From NCBI RefSeq assembly GCF_019084545.1, contig NZ_JAHREP010000011.1, forward strand, positions 1 through 64,000: DNA of 64,000 bases, in the 5' to 3' direction. The notes beneath the pieces were generated by a model. That model had not been told where the DNA came from. It ran no database searches and saw nothing but the letters and a program-made list of their open reading frames with translations. The position numbers and the translations under genes were made by a program. The stretch comes from Marinobacterium ramblicola (GTDB taxonomy: Bacteria > Pseudomonadota > Gammaproteobacteria > Pseudomonadales > Balneatricaceae). The number at the start of each line of letters is the position of its first letter. Within the stretch, counting starts at the first letter, position 1. This document shows positions 47,689 through 56,238 of the stretch, in pieces.

Positions 47689-48261
47689 TCAGGCATGTCC
47701 GGCGTTGGCCGTCAGTAGATTCAGATTGATTCCGAGTACTGATGCGGCGGCCTGGAGTCGATCCTCGGCCGGCATCCGGAACATTATATCGAAATTGGCC
47801 GGACAGCTTAACCAGAGGTTTTCACTGAGTTCCGCTTCGAGCTGGCCGGGGCCCCAGCCGGCATAACCGAGGGCGACGAGAAACTCGCTGGGTCCGGTGC
47901 CCTTGGCGATCGCTTCAAGAATATCCAGAGAGGTGGTGAGGCCGATCTCGGGGGTGACCTCGTAGGTGCACAGCCAGGGTGTGGCCGTGCCGTCCATCTG
48001 GTGCAGCACAAAGCCGCGGTCCTCGTGCACCGGGCCCCCGGTGTAGATCGGTTGTTGGCAGCGCTGCGCGTCGACCGTCTGCAGCTCCAGGTGGCTGAGG
48101 AGTTCCTGCAGTGGGATGCCGGCGCTGCGGTTGATGATCAGGCCCATGGCGCCGTATTCGCTGTGATCGCAGATATAGGTGAGGGTCTGCGCGAAGTTGG
48201 GGTCTTCGAGGTGGGGCATCGATAGCAGAAACTGATTGCGCAGGCCGGTTGTAGGCGCCAT
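47689..48261 (-). CDS. yqgE: UPF0301/DUF179 protein YqgE (AlgH)
   Basis: Conserved protein (190 aa) of the DUF179/AlgH family, of unknown biochemical function. Landmarks are GLRNQFLLSMPHLEDPNFAQ at the N-terminus and GAMGLIINRSAGIPLQELL after it, then YTGGPVHEDRGFVLH and a C-terminal GYAGWGPGQLEAELSENLWL. In Pseudomonas the homologue was named algH for an alginate phenotype. It forms part of the gshB-tonB-yqgE-ruvX block. Confidence 0.93.
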   Translation of the reverse strand: MAPTTGLRNQFLLSMPHLEDPNFAQTLTYICDHSEYGAMGLIINRSAGIPLQELLSHLELQTVDAQRCQQPIYTGGPVHEDRGFVLHQMDGTATPWLCTYEVTPEIGLTTSLDILEAIAKGTGPSEFLVALGYAGWGPGQLEAELSENLWLSCPANFDIMFRMPAEDRLQAAASVLGINLNLLTANAGHA

Positions 48262-48311
48262 AGAGCGACCCCTGGCTTGGGTGGATCGGCAATAGATTAG
48301 TTACTTAACAA

Positions 48312-49271
48312 TTAGTACACGCGGGCCTGTTTCTCAAATTTCCAGGTACGAATCACCTCAAGACGGTCGGCACGTTTTCTCATCTCCACCGGGAAGGGTT
48401 GGAAGGGAGCCGCCAGTTGTACGATGCGTATCGCCGCGTCATCCAGAATCGCATGACCGGAGGATTCCAGGATCTCGACATGCTCGACGCTGCCATCCGG
48501 CTTGATCGCCACCAGCAGCCGCAACACGCCGTAGATCTTCTCGCGCCGGGCCTGCTCCGGGTAGTTCAGGTTGCCCACCTTCTCGATTCGCCGTCGCCAG
48601 TTGTCCAGGTAGATCGCATCTTCGTGCGACAGGGTCGAGGCAGCGCTGAGGCGGTGTACTCGCGGGCGCTTGGCATAGGCCTGGCGTTCGTTGTCGAGCT
48701 GGGCCTGCAGGTTGGCGATCTCCAGGCTGCGGGCCAGCAGCGAGGTTGAGCTGCCGGTTTTCGGTTGCGGCTTGGCGGCGCTCTGCTGCTTGTTTTGTGT
48801 CGCAGCCTTGGCTTTCACCTTCTGTGTCGTGGTGACCACCTGCTGACCGCCGCTACGTTCGGTCACCGCGGGCTTGGGGGCTGGCGGTTCGGGCGTCGGT
48901 GGCGTGGCTTCCACTGGCTCCGGATTCGGCGTCGGTGGTACAGGGGCGGCTTGGGCCGACTGAGGCTTGGCGTCGTCGCTGGTGAACAGGGCCTGCTCGG
49001 TGGTTGTGGGCGTGCGCTTCTCCTCGCTGCTGCCGCTGCCCTGCTGGTTGCTCTGGGCGATGAAGTCGGCTTTCTCCGGGGCTTGCTCCTGCTGGTGCTG
49101 GGCCAGGGTGATATCCAGCGTATGCGGCAGCGGTGGTGGTGCGGGCAGTTCGAAACTCAGGGCCAGCGCCAGAACACCGTGCAGGGCGGCGGCCAGAAAC
49201 AGAAAGAAACCAAAACGCTCGACGCTATGCTCGCGCCAGTCGATCAATGTCGGTTTCTCTCGCTTCATCAT
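48312..49271 (-). CDS. tonB: Energy transducer TonB (TonB3-like)
   Basis: Inner-membrane-anchored periplasmic protein (319 aa) linking the proton motive force to outer-membrane receptors. The N-terminus has a short cytoplasmic segment and TM helix (about residues 20-42). A long middle region rich in Pro, Glu, Lys, Thr and Gln spans the periplasm (about 60-200). The C-terminal TonB domain shows YPEQARREKIYGVLRLLVAI and HVEILESSGHAILDDAAIRI. No exbB or exbD is nearby. Placement beside gshB and yqgE matches Pseudomonas TonB3, which was tied to twitching motility. Confidence 0.9.
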   Translation of the reverse strand: MMKREKPTLIDWREHSVERFGFFLFLAAALHGVLALALSFELPAPPPLPHTLDITLAQHQQEQAPEKADFIAQSNQQGSGSSEEKRTPTTTEQALFTSDDAKPQSAQAAPVPPTPNPEPVEATPPTPEPPAPKPAVTERSGGQQVVTTTQKVKAKAATQNKQQSAAKPQPKTGSSTSLLARSLEIANLQAQLDNERQAYAKRPRVHRLSAASTLSHEDAIYLDNWRRRIEKVGNLNYPEQARREKIYGVLRLLVAIKPDGSVEHVEILESSGHAILDDAAIRIVQLAAPFQPFPVEMRKRADRLEVIRTWKFEKQARVY

Positions 49272-49278
49272 CTCGGTA

Positions 49279-50232
49279 TCAGGATCCTGCCAGCTTCTGT
49301 TCGATCACCGCCATCAGCTGCATGCCGATATCCAGGCCGAACTGGGCATCCAGCTCGCGCAGACAGGTGGGGCTGGTGACGTTGATCTCGGTCAGGTAGT
49401 CACCGATCACATCGAGGCCGACGAAGAGCAGGCCTTCTTCGCGCAGGGTTGGGCCGACCTGCTCGGCGATCCAGCGGTCGCGGTCGGTCAGCGGTCGGCC
49501 CTCGCCGCGTCCGCCGGCGGCCAGGTTGCCGCGGGTTTCACCGGCCAGGGGGACGCGGGCCAGGGCGTAGGGCACAGGCTCGCCGTTGATCATCAGAATG
49601 CGCTTGTCGCCATCGACGATCTCGGGGATGTACTTCTGTGCCATGATGGTCTGCGCGCCATGATCGGTCAGGGTCTCGATGATCACACCCAGGTTGACGC
49701 CATCCTCGGTGATGCGGAAGATCGACGCGCCGCCCATGCCGTCGAGCGGCTTGAGGATCACGTCTTTGTGCTCGGCATGGAAGGCGCGCAGCAGCTGCTC
49801 ATCGCGGGTGACCAGCACCGGCGGGCAGCACTGGGGAAAGTGGGTGGCGAACAGTTTTTCATTGAAGTCGCGCAGCGCCTGGGTGCGGTTGACGATCAGT
49901 ACTCCCTCCTGTTCGGCCAGGGCCAGCAGGTGGGTGGTGTAGATGAACTCGTTGTTGAACGGCGGGTCCTTGCGCATCAGCACCACGTCGAGATCGGCCA
50001 GCGGACGGACCTGGTAGTCGTCGCGCTCGAACCAGCTCTGTGGATCCATCGCCACGCGCAGCGGTGCCATCCTGGCTTGCACCACGCCGTCGCGCAGGAA
50101 CAGATGGCGCTGCTCCATGTAGTGCAGCTCCCAACCCTTGCGCTGGGCGGCCCAGAGCAGGGCCAGCGAGGTGTCTTTCTTGAAGGTGATCGACTCGATC
50201 GGGTCCATCACGATACCGACTTTAATCGTCAT
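49279..50232 (-). CDS. gshB: Glutathione synthetase
   Basis: ATP-grasp ligase (317 aa) joining gamma-glutamylcysteine and glycine. Landmarks are MDPIESITFKKDTSLALLWA near the N-terminus, RKDPPFNNEFIYTTHLL, and VILKPLDGMGGASIFRI in the ATP-binding loop, with GGRGEGRPLTDRDRWIA and the metal-binding FVGLDVIGDYLTEINVTSP toward the C-terminus. It is 21 bases behind rsmE and seven before tonB. Confidence 0.96.
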   Translation of the reverse strand: MTIKVGIVMDPIESITFKKDTSLALLWAAQRKGWELHYMEQRHLFLRDGVVQARMAPLRVAMDPQSWFERDDYQVRPLADLDVVLMRKDPPFNNEFIYTTHLLALAEQEGVLIVNRTQALRDFNEKLFATHFPQCCPPVLVTRDEQLLRAFHAEHKDVILKPLDGMGGASIFRITEDGVNLGVIIETLTDHGAQTIMAQKYIPEIVDGDKRILMINGEPVPYALARVPLAGETRGNLAAGGRGEGRPLTDRDRWIAEQVGPTLREEGLLFVGLDVIGDYLTEINVTSPTCLRELDAQFGLDIGMQLMAVIEQKLAGS

Positions 50233-50253
50233 CTGGTCATCCTATAGTCTGAG

Positions 50254-50982
50254 TTAGCCCAAATCGCCCCAGAGATACTGCAATACCGCGGCGGCGGCAA
50301 CCGGGGCGGTTTCGGTGCGCATCACCCGGGGGCCAAAGGCCACAGGTCTGAATCCGGCGTCCAGCGCCTGGGCGACCTCCTCTTCGGTCAGACCACCCTC
50401 GGGGCCGATCAACAATGCCACCGACGCGGGTTTGGGCAGATTGCCCAGTGGTTCGGCCGTGTGATGGTGCAGCACCAGTTTTAGTTCCGCCTCGACGCTG
50501 CCGAGCCAGTCGGACAGCGGTTGCGGTTCGTCGATCGCCGGCACCTTGCAGCGCTGGCTCTGTTCACAGGCGCTGATCGCGATCTGCTGCCAGTGGCGCT
50601 GGCGCTTCTCCTGGCGCTCCTGATTCAGGCGCACCTCGCAGCGCTCGGTAAACAATGGACAGATACGGGCGATGCCGAGTTCGGTGGCTTTCTGGATCGC
50701 GTAATCCATCCGCTCGCCGCGTGAGATCGACTGGCCGACGATCAACTGCAGCGGCGACTCCCGTCCCGGTTCGCAGCTCTCGCCGATGCTGGCCATCGCC
50801 CGCTTTTTCGATACCTCGAGCAGTTCGGCCGGGTACTCGCGACCGTCACCGTTGAACAGGGTCAGCGAAGCGCCTTCACCCAGACGCAGCACCTTGATGC
50901 AGTGGTTGAAGGCGTTGTCATCCAGCTCGATACAGGCGCCGCTGGTCAGCGTGCCGGGATGGTAAACGCGGGGAATTCGCAT
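50254..50982 (-). CDS. rsmE: 16S rRNA (uracil1498-N3)-methyltransferase RsmE
   Basis: SPOUT-class methyltransferase (242 aa) modifying U1498 of 16S rRNA. A PUA-like N-terminal part (LTSGACIELDDNAFNHCIKV with VLRLGEG) precedes the knotted SPOUT domain with QKATELGIARICPLFTERCE and LLIGPEGGLTEEEVAQAL, the SAM-binding end. Heads the long minus-strand operon rsmE-gshB-tonB-yqgE-ruvX-pyrR-pyrB-pyrC'. Confidence 0.95.
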   Translation of the reverse strand: MRIPRVYHPGTLTSGACIELDDNAFNHCIKVLRLGEGASLTLFNGDGREYPAELLEVSKKRAMASIGESCEPGRESPLQLIVGQSISRGERMDYAIQKATELGIARICPLFTERCEVRLNQERQEKRQRHWQQIAISACEQSQRCKVPAIDEPQPLSDWLGSVEAELKLVLHHHTAEPLGNLPKPASVALLIGPEGGLTEEEVAQALDAGFRPVAFGPRVMRTETAPVAAAAVLQYLWGDLG

Positions 50983-51302
50983 AGGGTTCGTCTGTTGGCC
51001 AAATAGGGGGATTATGCCATAAGCCGCTACGGCAGCGGAGTGTTATGGAGCGGGTGCAGGGCAATCGCACTATCCTCAGGTTATGACAGGATTGTTCAGG
51101 CCGATGAGGTTGGGCCTGTCTGACACGCCTTAAACCCGTCCATGGGGGCTCCGCCGCGCCCTCCCTGGCGCGGAGGGTCAGCCAGACCCGACCGCATCGC
51201 CCTTCGGAAAGTACGGTGCCGGCTTCATCTGTCGATCGGCACCCCCCCTCTAAAGCGCGGTGCCGGCCGGCAGGCATCCTTATGGATGCGGCGTCGGGAG
51301 TA
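50983..51302. repeat. Repeat-like, hairpin-rich intergenic stretch
   Basis: No gene supported. It contains a 7-bp stem hairpin (51154-51160 with 51167-51173, 6-base loop), two direct copies of CGGTGCCGGC (51214-51223 and 51258-51267), and imperfect GC-rich inverted blocks. The composition and short palindromes resemble dispersed extragenic elements found in gammaproteobacteria. Repetition elsewhere in the genome cannot be tested here. Confidence 0.35.
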
Positions 51303-51896
51303 TCACCCCCGTTTAAACCACGCTCTTATTTCGCTCAGAAATTCCTTCAGGGTTTCCAGAGAGGGTGTTGTGATTGACGGTGAACCCTTCTCGTCCCCCT
51401 TGTCGTTGCCGTTACTGAAGGAGAAACGCAGCAGGGCCACGGTGATGGAGGTCGGGAGCAGGAACAGCAGTACCAACGTGGTGACGAGCAGCGGTGTCAG
51501 GTCGGCGAAGATGTGGCGTGTTTCCGTTGGCTTGACCTTGGTACGAGTCGCGTCTTGAACCGGTGCACTTTGTTTGGTTTGAGTTGTTGTGTCGGTGGCT
51601 GCGTTCAAGCCGGAGGGAATGGCTTGCCGAGGATCTGCAGCAGCGGAGGTCAGTTGTGCCGGGGTCAGGTGGACTGCGAGGTTGTCTACGAAGCCATAGG
51701 CTTGGCAGTAGGCGACGATGACTATCGTCCAGCCAAATCCAAAGGAGAACAACCGAAACCAGCGTCGGTGTTTGCGCTCCGTCCGAGCTTCTTCGATATC
51801 CTTGCTAAGATTGTTTATATCCTCGCTAAGATCGATCTCGGGGATAGAGCTTAGATGCGCGTCACTGCTTAAATCGTCGTCCCTTTCATTTGCCAT
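51303..51896 (-). CDS. Hypothetical two-TM membrane protein next to ImmA protease
   Basis: Unrecognised protein of 197 aa. The N-terminus is acidic and helical (about residues 1-45), followed by a first TM helix around residues 48-66. A Thr/Gln/Pro-rich loop, likely periplasmic (about 70-130), leads to TM2 around 132-156, and a charged C-terminal tail of about 40 residues. It begins directly after the stop of the ImmA/IrrE gene (TAGATG), so the two are likely co-translated. Its GC and codon use look less GC-rich than flanking core genes, suggesting acquisition. No function is proposed. Confidence 0.7.
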   Translation of the reverse strand: MANERDDDLSSDAHLSSIPEIDLSEDINNLSKDIEEARTERKHRRWFRLFSFGFGWTIVIVAYCQAYGFVDNLAVHLTPAQLTSAAADPRQAIPSGLNAATDTTTQTKQSAPVQDATRTKVKPTETRHIFADLTPLLVTTLVLLFLLPTSITVALLRFSFSNGNDKGDEKGSPSITTPSLETLKEFLSEIRAWFKRG

Positions 51897-52373
51897 CTAT
51901 CGTATCCATCCAAGATTCTTCAGACGATATTCCATCGCCAGCAGGGACACATTGAACTGACGAGCCAGTTCGGAAAAATCGGTTATGTCGCGTTTCTCGA
52001 TCAGTATCTCGATCGCTTTTGCAGGCATCAGCAGTTCGGCGGCAAAGCGGTTCGCTTCGGATTCCTTTGCGTCGTAGTTGCTCAGGCTGAAGTTTTGCGA
52101 CGGGTCTCGCAGGCAGGGCGAACTCGGCGTTACGTGGTTCAGCGCGAGGTGACCGAGTTCATGAGCCAGCGTAAAACGCCGCCGGACTTCGGCATCGTTC
52201 GGGTTGAAGCTGATGAACGCTCCGTCGGGGGTTATCTCCGCTTTCCCGCTGATGGAACTGTCGGATTCCGTTACCACCTGAATTCCCATGCGTTCGGCAA
52301 TCCGGGCAGGATTTACCGGCAGGGAGTAGTCCCAGTATCGGTCAATCAGCTCTCTTGCTACGGAGTGAGGCAT
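51897..52373 (-). CDS. ImmA/IrrE family zinc metallopeptidase
   Basis: Small metallopeptidase (158 aa) of the M78 ImmA/IrrE family, with HELGH in TLAHELGHLALNHV (about residue 72) and the downstream acidic ligand region ESEANRFAAELLMP. Its end ARQFNVSLLAMEYRLKNLGW is the usual family tail. There is no helix-turn-helix domain, unlike the antitoxin-like protein at 28233-29372. Family members cleave transcriptional repressors and so control mobile elements or stress genes; no repressor target is encoded nearby. Its only operon partner is the two-TM protein. Confidence 0.85.
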   Translation of the reverse strand: MPHSVARELIDRYWDYSLPVNPARIAERMGIQVVTESDSSISGKAEITPDGAFISFNPNDAEVRRRFTLAHELGHLALNHVTPSSPCLRDPSQNFSLSNYDAKESEANRFAAELLMPAKAIEILIEKRDITDFSELARQFNVSLLAMEYRLKNLGWIR

Positions 52374-52459
52374 GGATTCCGGCTCTATAGGTGGTTATTT
52401 ATACAGTGATAGTAGTGGATGGTGGATGATCTACGCAACCGTTATCGTGTGTATGGCGA

Positions 52460-54622
52460 TCAGAGGATGTCGGCGTCGATCTCCAGATCCTCGTTTAGCA
52501 GGGCTTCATAATCGCTGCGCTCAAGCGGGCGACTGAGCAGGTAGCCCTGCACCAGGTCGCAGCCCATCTGCCGCAGTTCATGCAGCTGGGCTTCGGTTTC
52601 GACCCCCTCGGCGACCACTTTCAGGCGCAAACCGTGCGCCAGATGCAGGATCGCCTCGATGATCTTGCAGCTCTGCGGACTGGATTCGATATCGTCAATG
52701 AAGCTGCGGTCGATCTTGATATGGTCGATATCCAGGTTGCGAATCCGGCTCAGCGAGGAGTAGCCGGTACCGAAGTCGTCGATCGAGATCTGGACGCCAA
52801 GCTGGCGTACCGCATCGATCTGTTCCTGGATCCGCTCCATATCCTCGATCAACACACCTTCGGTCAGCTCTAGCTCCAGATGCTTCAGTAGCTTCAGGTC
52901 GCCGCAGAAGGCGGTGTTCAGCAACTGCTCGAAATCGGGGCGCAGGAAACTGATACCTGACAGGTTCAGCGCCAGCCTGGGCATGCTCAAGCCCTGTTCG
53001 TACCACTGGTGCAGTTGGCGGGCGACGGCGTTGAGCACCCAGAGGTCGATGCGCTTGACCAGACCGGTCTGTTCGGCAAAGGGGATAAATACCGCCGGGG
53101 AGATCAGCCCCTGTTGCGGGTGGCGCCAGCGCAGCAGCACCTCCGCGCTGACCGGCTGGTTGCTGCTCAGATTGAAGATCGGCTGGAACACGAGGAAAAA
53201 CTGGTCCTGCTCCAGTGCGACCTGAATATCCTGCCACAGGGTCAGGCGCTGGTCGACCGGGGCGGTGGTCAGGGCGTTGAACCAGACCCAATCGCGCTCG
53301 TCGCGCCGTGCCGAACGCAGTGCCTCTTCGGCACGCCCGATCAGCTGAAACTCCTGATCGCCGTCGCCGGGATAGAGGCTGACCCCGATGCGGCCGTGCA
53401 GGGTGAAGGGCTGGCCGTCCACCGATACCGGGGTGGCGATGGTGTCGAGCAGCTCCCTTAGCAGGGCTTTCAACGTTTCATCGTCGCCAGCCTCGGGGCG
53501 GATCAGCGTCAGGGTGTCTTCGCCGTGGCGCGCCAGAACATCGTCAACCCGCAGGTGGGGTCGCAGGCGCTCGACGATCAGGTTCAACACCCGGTTGCTG
53601 CACTCCCGTCCCCATTGGGTGGTGATCTCGCGCAGCAGCACCAGGCGAATCACCAGCACCGCAAGGCGCGAGTCATGGCGCTGCTGGCGGCTGATCTCAC
53701 GCTCCAGTGCTTCGCCCAGCGCCTGGCGGTTGTACAACCGTGTGACCGGATCGAACTCCTCCAGGAAGCGGGCGTGTTCGCTCAGCTTGCGCAGGCGCAG
53801 CGCGTCCTGGGCCTGGCTTTGCAGCAGTTCGATGGCGCGGGCCAGCGTGCCCAGCTCATCCCCGCGGTGCGTTCCGCACACCTCCCCCTCCAGATGCCCC
53901 TCGCCGAGCCGGCGTGCCGTCTGAGAGAGCTGGGCAATGGGGTTGCTGATGTTATGGGCGATCACCAGCGCGGTGGCCAGGGTGAGTAACAGCAATATCA
54001 GCATCAGGATCGCCAGGGTCAGCAAGCGCTCCATCAGTTGGCGGTCGATATCCTGCAGGTGAACGCCGGAACCGAGTAACCAGTTGCTACCGGGTATGCG
54101 CGTGACATAGCTGACCTTGGCACTTTCGCCGCCGAGCTGCCCCTGGTCGTCGCTGACCGCCCAGTGATAGCGCCAGAACACCTCGTTGCGGTTGCCCAGT
54201 TGGGTTAACAGGTCGGTGAGCAGCCCCACCCCCCGGCTGTCCCTGAGGTTGGAGATGTCCGTGCCTTCGAGTTCCGGGCGTCCGGCGTCGCTGATCATCA
54301 TCCCTGAGGCGTCGAGCAGAAACAGGTAACTGCCCTGGCGGTAACGGGCACTGTCCAGATAGGTACGTGCCTGGGCAATCAGCTCGTCATGGGTCATCTG
54401 GTTGGCGGTAAAGCGCGCGTGGAGGTCGGCGATGGTGCCGGCGGTGGCCTCGACGACACTGCGAATCTCGTCCTGGCGGGCGTCGATCAGATCGTTTCGG
54501 TGCAGCAGGGCGGCGAGGGCGGTGGAGATCAGGATGCTGAACAATGACAGGGAGACCAGCAAAAGCAGCTTACGCCGGATACTGAAATGGCTCAGCGATA
54601 GCAAGGGTCTGTTGTTACGCAT
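52460..54622 (-). CDS. Cache-HAMP-GGDEF(degenerate)-EAL cyclic di-GMP phosphodiesterase
   Basis: Membrane-bound signalling protein (720 aa). TM1 lies near residues 18-38, followed by a periplasmic single Cache domain with YRQGSYLFLLDASGMMISDA, TM2 near 200-222, and HAMP (ISNPIAQLSQTARRLGEGHL). The GGDEF domain (about 285-440) is degenerate: where RxGGDEF is expected the sequence is RHGEDTL, so cyclase activity is unlikely. The EAL domain (about 465-705) keeps catalytic residues: EVLLRW in place of EALLRW, LALNLSG, ELELTE, IDDFGTGYSS, HIKIDRSFI and EGVETEAQL. Expected role is c-di-GMP hydrolysis under control of an extracytoplasmic signal. Confidence 0.9.
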   Translation of the reverse strand: MRNNRPLLSLSHFSIRRKLLLLVSLSLFSILISTALAALLHRNDLIDARQDEIRSVVEATAGTIADLHARFTANQMTHDELIAQARTYLDSARYRQGSYLFLLDASGMMISDAGRPELEGTDISNLRDSRGVGLLTDLLTQLGNRNEVFWRYHWAVSDDQGQLGGESAKVSYVTRIPGSNWLLGSGVHLQDIDRQLMERLLTLAILMLILLLLTLATALVIAHNISNPIAQLSQTARRLGEGHLEGEVCGTHRGDELGTLARAIELLQSQAQDALRLRKLSEHARFLEEFDPVTRLYNRQALGEALEREISRQQRHDSRLAVLVIRLVLLREITTQWGRECSNRVLNLIVERLRPHLRVDDVLARHGEDTLTLIRPEAGDDETLKALLRELLDTIATPVSVDGQPFTLHGRIGVSLYPGDGDQEFQLIGRAEEALRSARRDERDWVWFNALTTAPVDQRLTLWQDIQVALEQDQFFLVFQPIFNLSSNQPVSAEVLLRWRHPQQGLISPAVFIPFAEQTGLVKRIDLWVLNAVARQLHQWYEQGLSMPRLALNLSGISFLRPDFEQLLNTAFCGDLKLLKHLELELTEGVLIEDMERIQEQIDAVRQLGVQISIDDFGTGYSSLSRIRNLDIDHIKIDRSFIDDIESSPQSCKIIEAILHLAHGLRLKVVAEGVETEAQLHELRQMGCDLVQGYLLSRPLERSDYEALLNEDLEIDADIL

Positions 54623-54731
54623 CGGCGGTAGCTTGGCTCCTGCGGGTCGAATTGGGCGGCCCGAATAGAGGCCGGTTTGTCAGCCTCCACTGTCCATTTT
54701 TATTGTTCTCCACGACCGCGGACGGTCGGGA

Positions 54732-54758
54732 TAAAAAACCCGGCACACTGGCCGGGTT
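54732..54758 (-). terminator. Rho-independent terminator after metK
   Basis: An 8-bp stem (54737-54744 with 54751-54758) with a 6-base loop, followed on the minus strand by TTTTTAT. It lies 26-52 bases past the metK stop, a standard terminator. Confidence 0.85.
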
Positions 54759-54783
54759 CGAAGCAGTCTAGACCTAACCGGCC

Positions 54784-55974
54784 TCAGAGGCCAGCCTCTT
54801 GGCGCAGCATCTCGGCACGGTCGGTTTTTTCCCAGGGGAAGGCGGTGAAAGTGTCGTTACCCACCGTCATTTCAAAGGGTTGGCGACCGAAGTGCCCGTA
54901 TGCGGCGGTCTGCTGGTACATCGGGTGCAGCAGGTCGAGCATGCGCGTGATCGCATAGGGGCGCAGATCGAAATGCTCGCGCACCAGCTGGATGATCCGC
55001 TCATCGCTGATCTTGCCGGTACCGAAGGTATTGATCGACACCGAAGTTGGCTCGGCGACGCCGATGGCGTAGGAGACCTGGATCTCGCAGCGGTCGGCCA
55101 GGCCCGCGGCGACGATGTTCTTGGCCACGTAGCGACCGGCGTAGGCGGCGGAGCGGTCCACCTTGGACGGGTCCTTGCCGGAGAACGCGCCACCACCGTG
55201 ACGGGCCATGCCGCCGTAAGTGTCGACGATGATCTTACGTCCGGTCAGACCGCAGTCGCCAACCGGACCACCGATGACGAACTTGCCGGTCGGGTTGATG
55301 TGATACTGGGTGCCCTTATGCAGCAGTTCGGGCGGCAGGACATGCTTGATGATCAGCTCCTGCACCGCTTCCTGCAGGTCGGCCTGGGACACGTCAGGGT
55401 TGTGCTGGGTGGACAGCACCACGGCATCGATCGCTACCGGCTTGCCGTGGTCGTAGCGGCAGGTGACCTGGGACTTGGCGTCCGGGCGCAGCCAGGGCAG
55501 CAGGCCGGATTTGCGGGTCTCGGCCTGACGCTCCACCAGGCGGTGGGCGAAGGTGATCGGCGCCGGCATCAGCACGTCGGTCTCGTTGCTGGCGTAGCCG
55601 AACATCAGCCCCTGGTCGCCGGCACCCTGGTCCTCCGGCTTGCTGCGATCGACGCCCTGGGCGATATCCACCGACTGCTTGCCGATGATGTTGAGCACGC
55701 CGCAGGTTTCGCCGTCGTAGCCCACATCGGAGGAGGTGTAGCCGATATCACAGATCACCTTGCGCACCAGATCTTCCAGGTCGACCCAGGCGGTGGTCGA
55801 GATCTCGCCGGAGACAATGGCGACACCGGTCTTGACCATGGTTTCGCAGGCCACGCGGGCGTGCATATCCTCGGCGATGATGGCATCGAGCACCGCATCG
55901 GAGATCTGGTCGGCGATTTTGTCCGGATGCCCTTCGGACACGGACTCGGAGGTGAACAGGCTGTATTCGCTCAT
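54784..55974 (-). CDS. metK: S-adenosylmethionine synthase
   Basis: Cytoplasmic tetrameric enzyme (396 aa) forming SAM from methionine and ATP. It starts [20 protein letters not shown], with the HPDK ATP-binding motif, and holds [17 protein letters not shown], the P-loop-like [19 protein letters not shown] and a C-terminal [20 protein letters not shown]. Monocistronic, with its own terminator, divergent from tkt. I looked for a SAM-binding leader RNA upstream and saw none. Confidence 0.97.
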   Translation of the reverse strand: MSEYSLFTSESVSEGHPDKIADQISDAVLDAIIAEDMHARVACETMVKTGVAIVSGEISTTAWVDLEDLVRKVICDIGYTSSDVGYDGETCGVLNIIGKQSVDIAQGVDRSKPEDQGAGDQGLMFGYASNETDVLMPAPITFAHRLVERQAETRKSGLLPWLRPDAKSQVTCRYDHGKPVAIDAVVLSTQHNPDVSQADLQEAVQELIIKHVLPPELLHKGTQYHINPTGKFVIGGPVGDCGLTGRKIIVDTYGGMARHGGGAFSGKDPSKVDRSAAYAGRYVAKNIVAAGLADRCEIQVSYAIGVAEPTSVSINTFGTGKISDERIIQLVREHFDLRPYAITRMLDLLHPMYQQTAAYGHFGRQPFEMTVGNDTFTAFPWEKTDRAEMLRQEAGL

Positions 55975-56129
55975 CGGTACACAGGACCCTTAAAACGTGT
56001 GTGTTGACGGCGGTCGATTCGGCGCCGAACGGGGATTCAAAACCGGCATTTTAACGGCCCTGAGCGCGGAAAGCATAATCGGATGGTGCAAAGCGCATGA
56101 AATTTTTCCCAATAAGGGATGAATTTGGC

Positions 56130-56153
56130 TCAAATCGGGTCAATTGGATTTGA
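56130..56153. promoter_or_regulatory. Inverted repeat in the metK/tkt intergenic region
   Basis: Perfect 7-bp inverted repeat TCAAATC (56130-56136) and GATTTGA (56147-56153) with a 10-base spacer, within the 264-base divergent gap. The centre-to-centre spacing of about 17 bases, less than two helical turns, could suit a dimeric regulator. No known operator was recognised and no promoter hexamers were convincing here. Confidence 0.3.
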
Positions 56154-56238
56154 AGCTGAGTGTTTTCTGCGCGAAAATTGCGCCCTTCATTTTTGATCTT
56201 CTCACCCGCAGATTGGGCCAGGCCCAGGAGTAGAGTAA

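Noticed and set aside
51137-51302. Open frame continuing over the repeat-like region (MGAPPRPPWRGG...)
   Set aside because: No ribosome site, arginine/proline-rich translation from GC-rich palindromes, opposite strand to the supported gene.
55975-56238. SAM-sensing riboswitch upstream of metK
   Set aside because: No conserved junction or pseudoknot pattern of known SAM riboswitches could be traced by eye.
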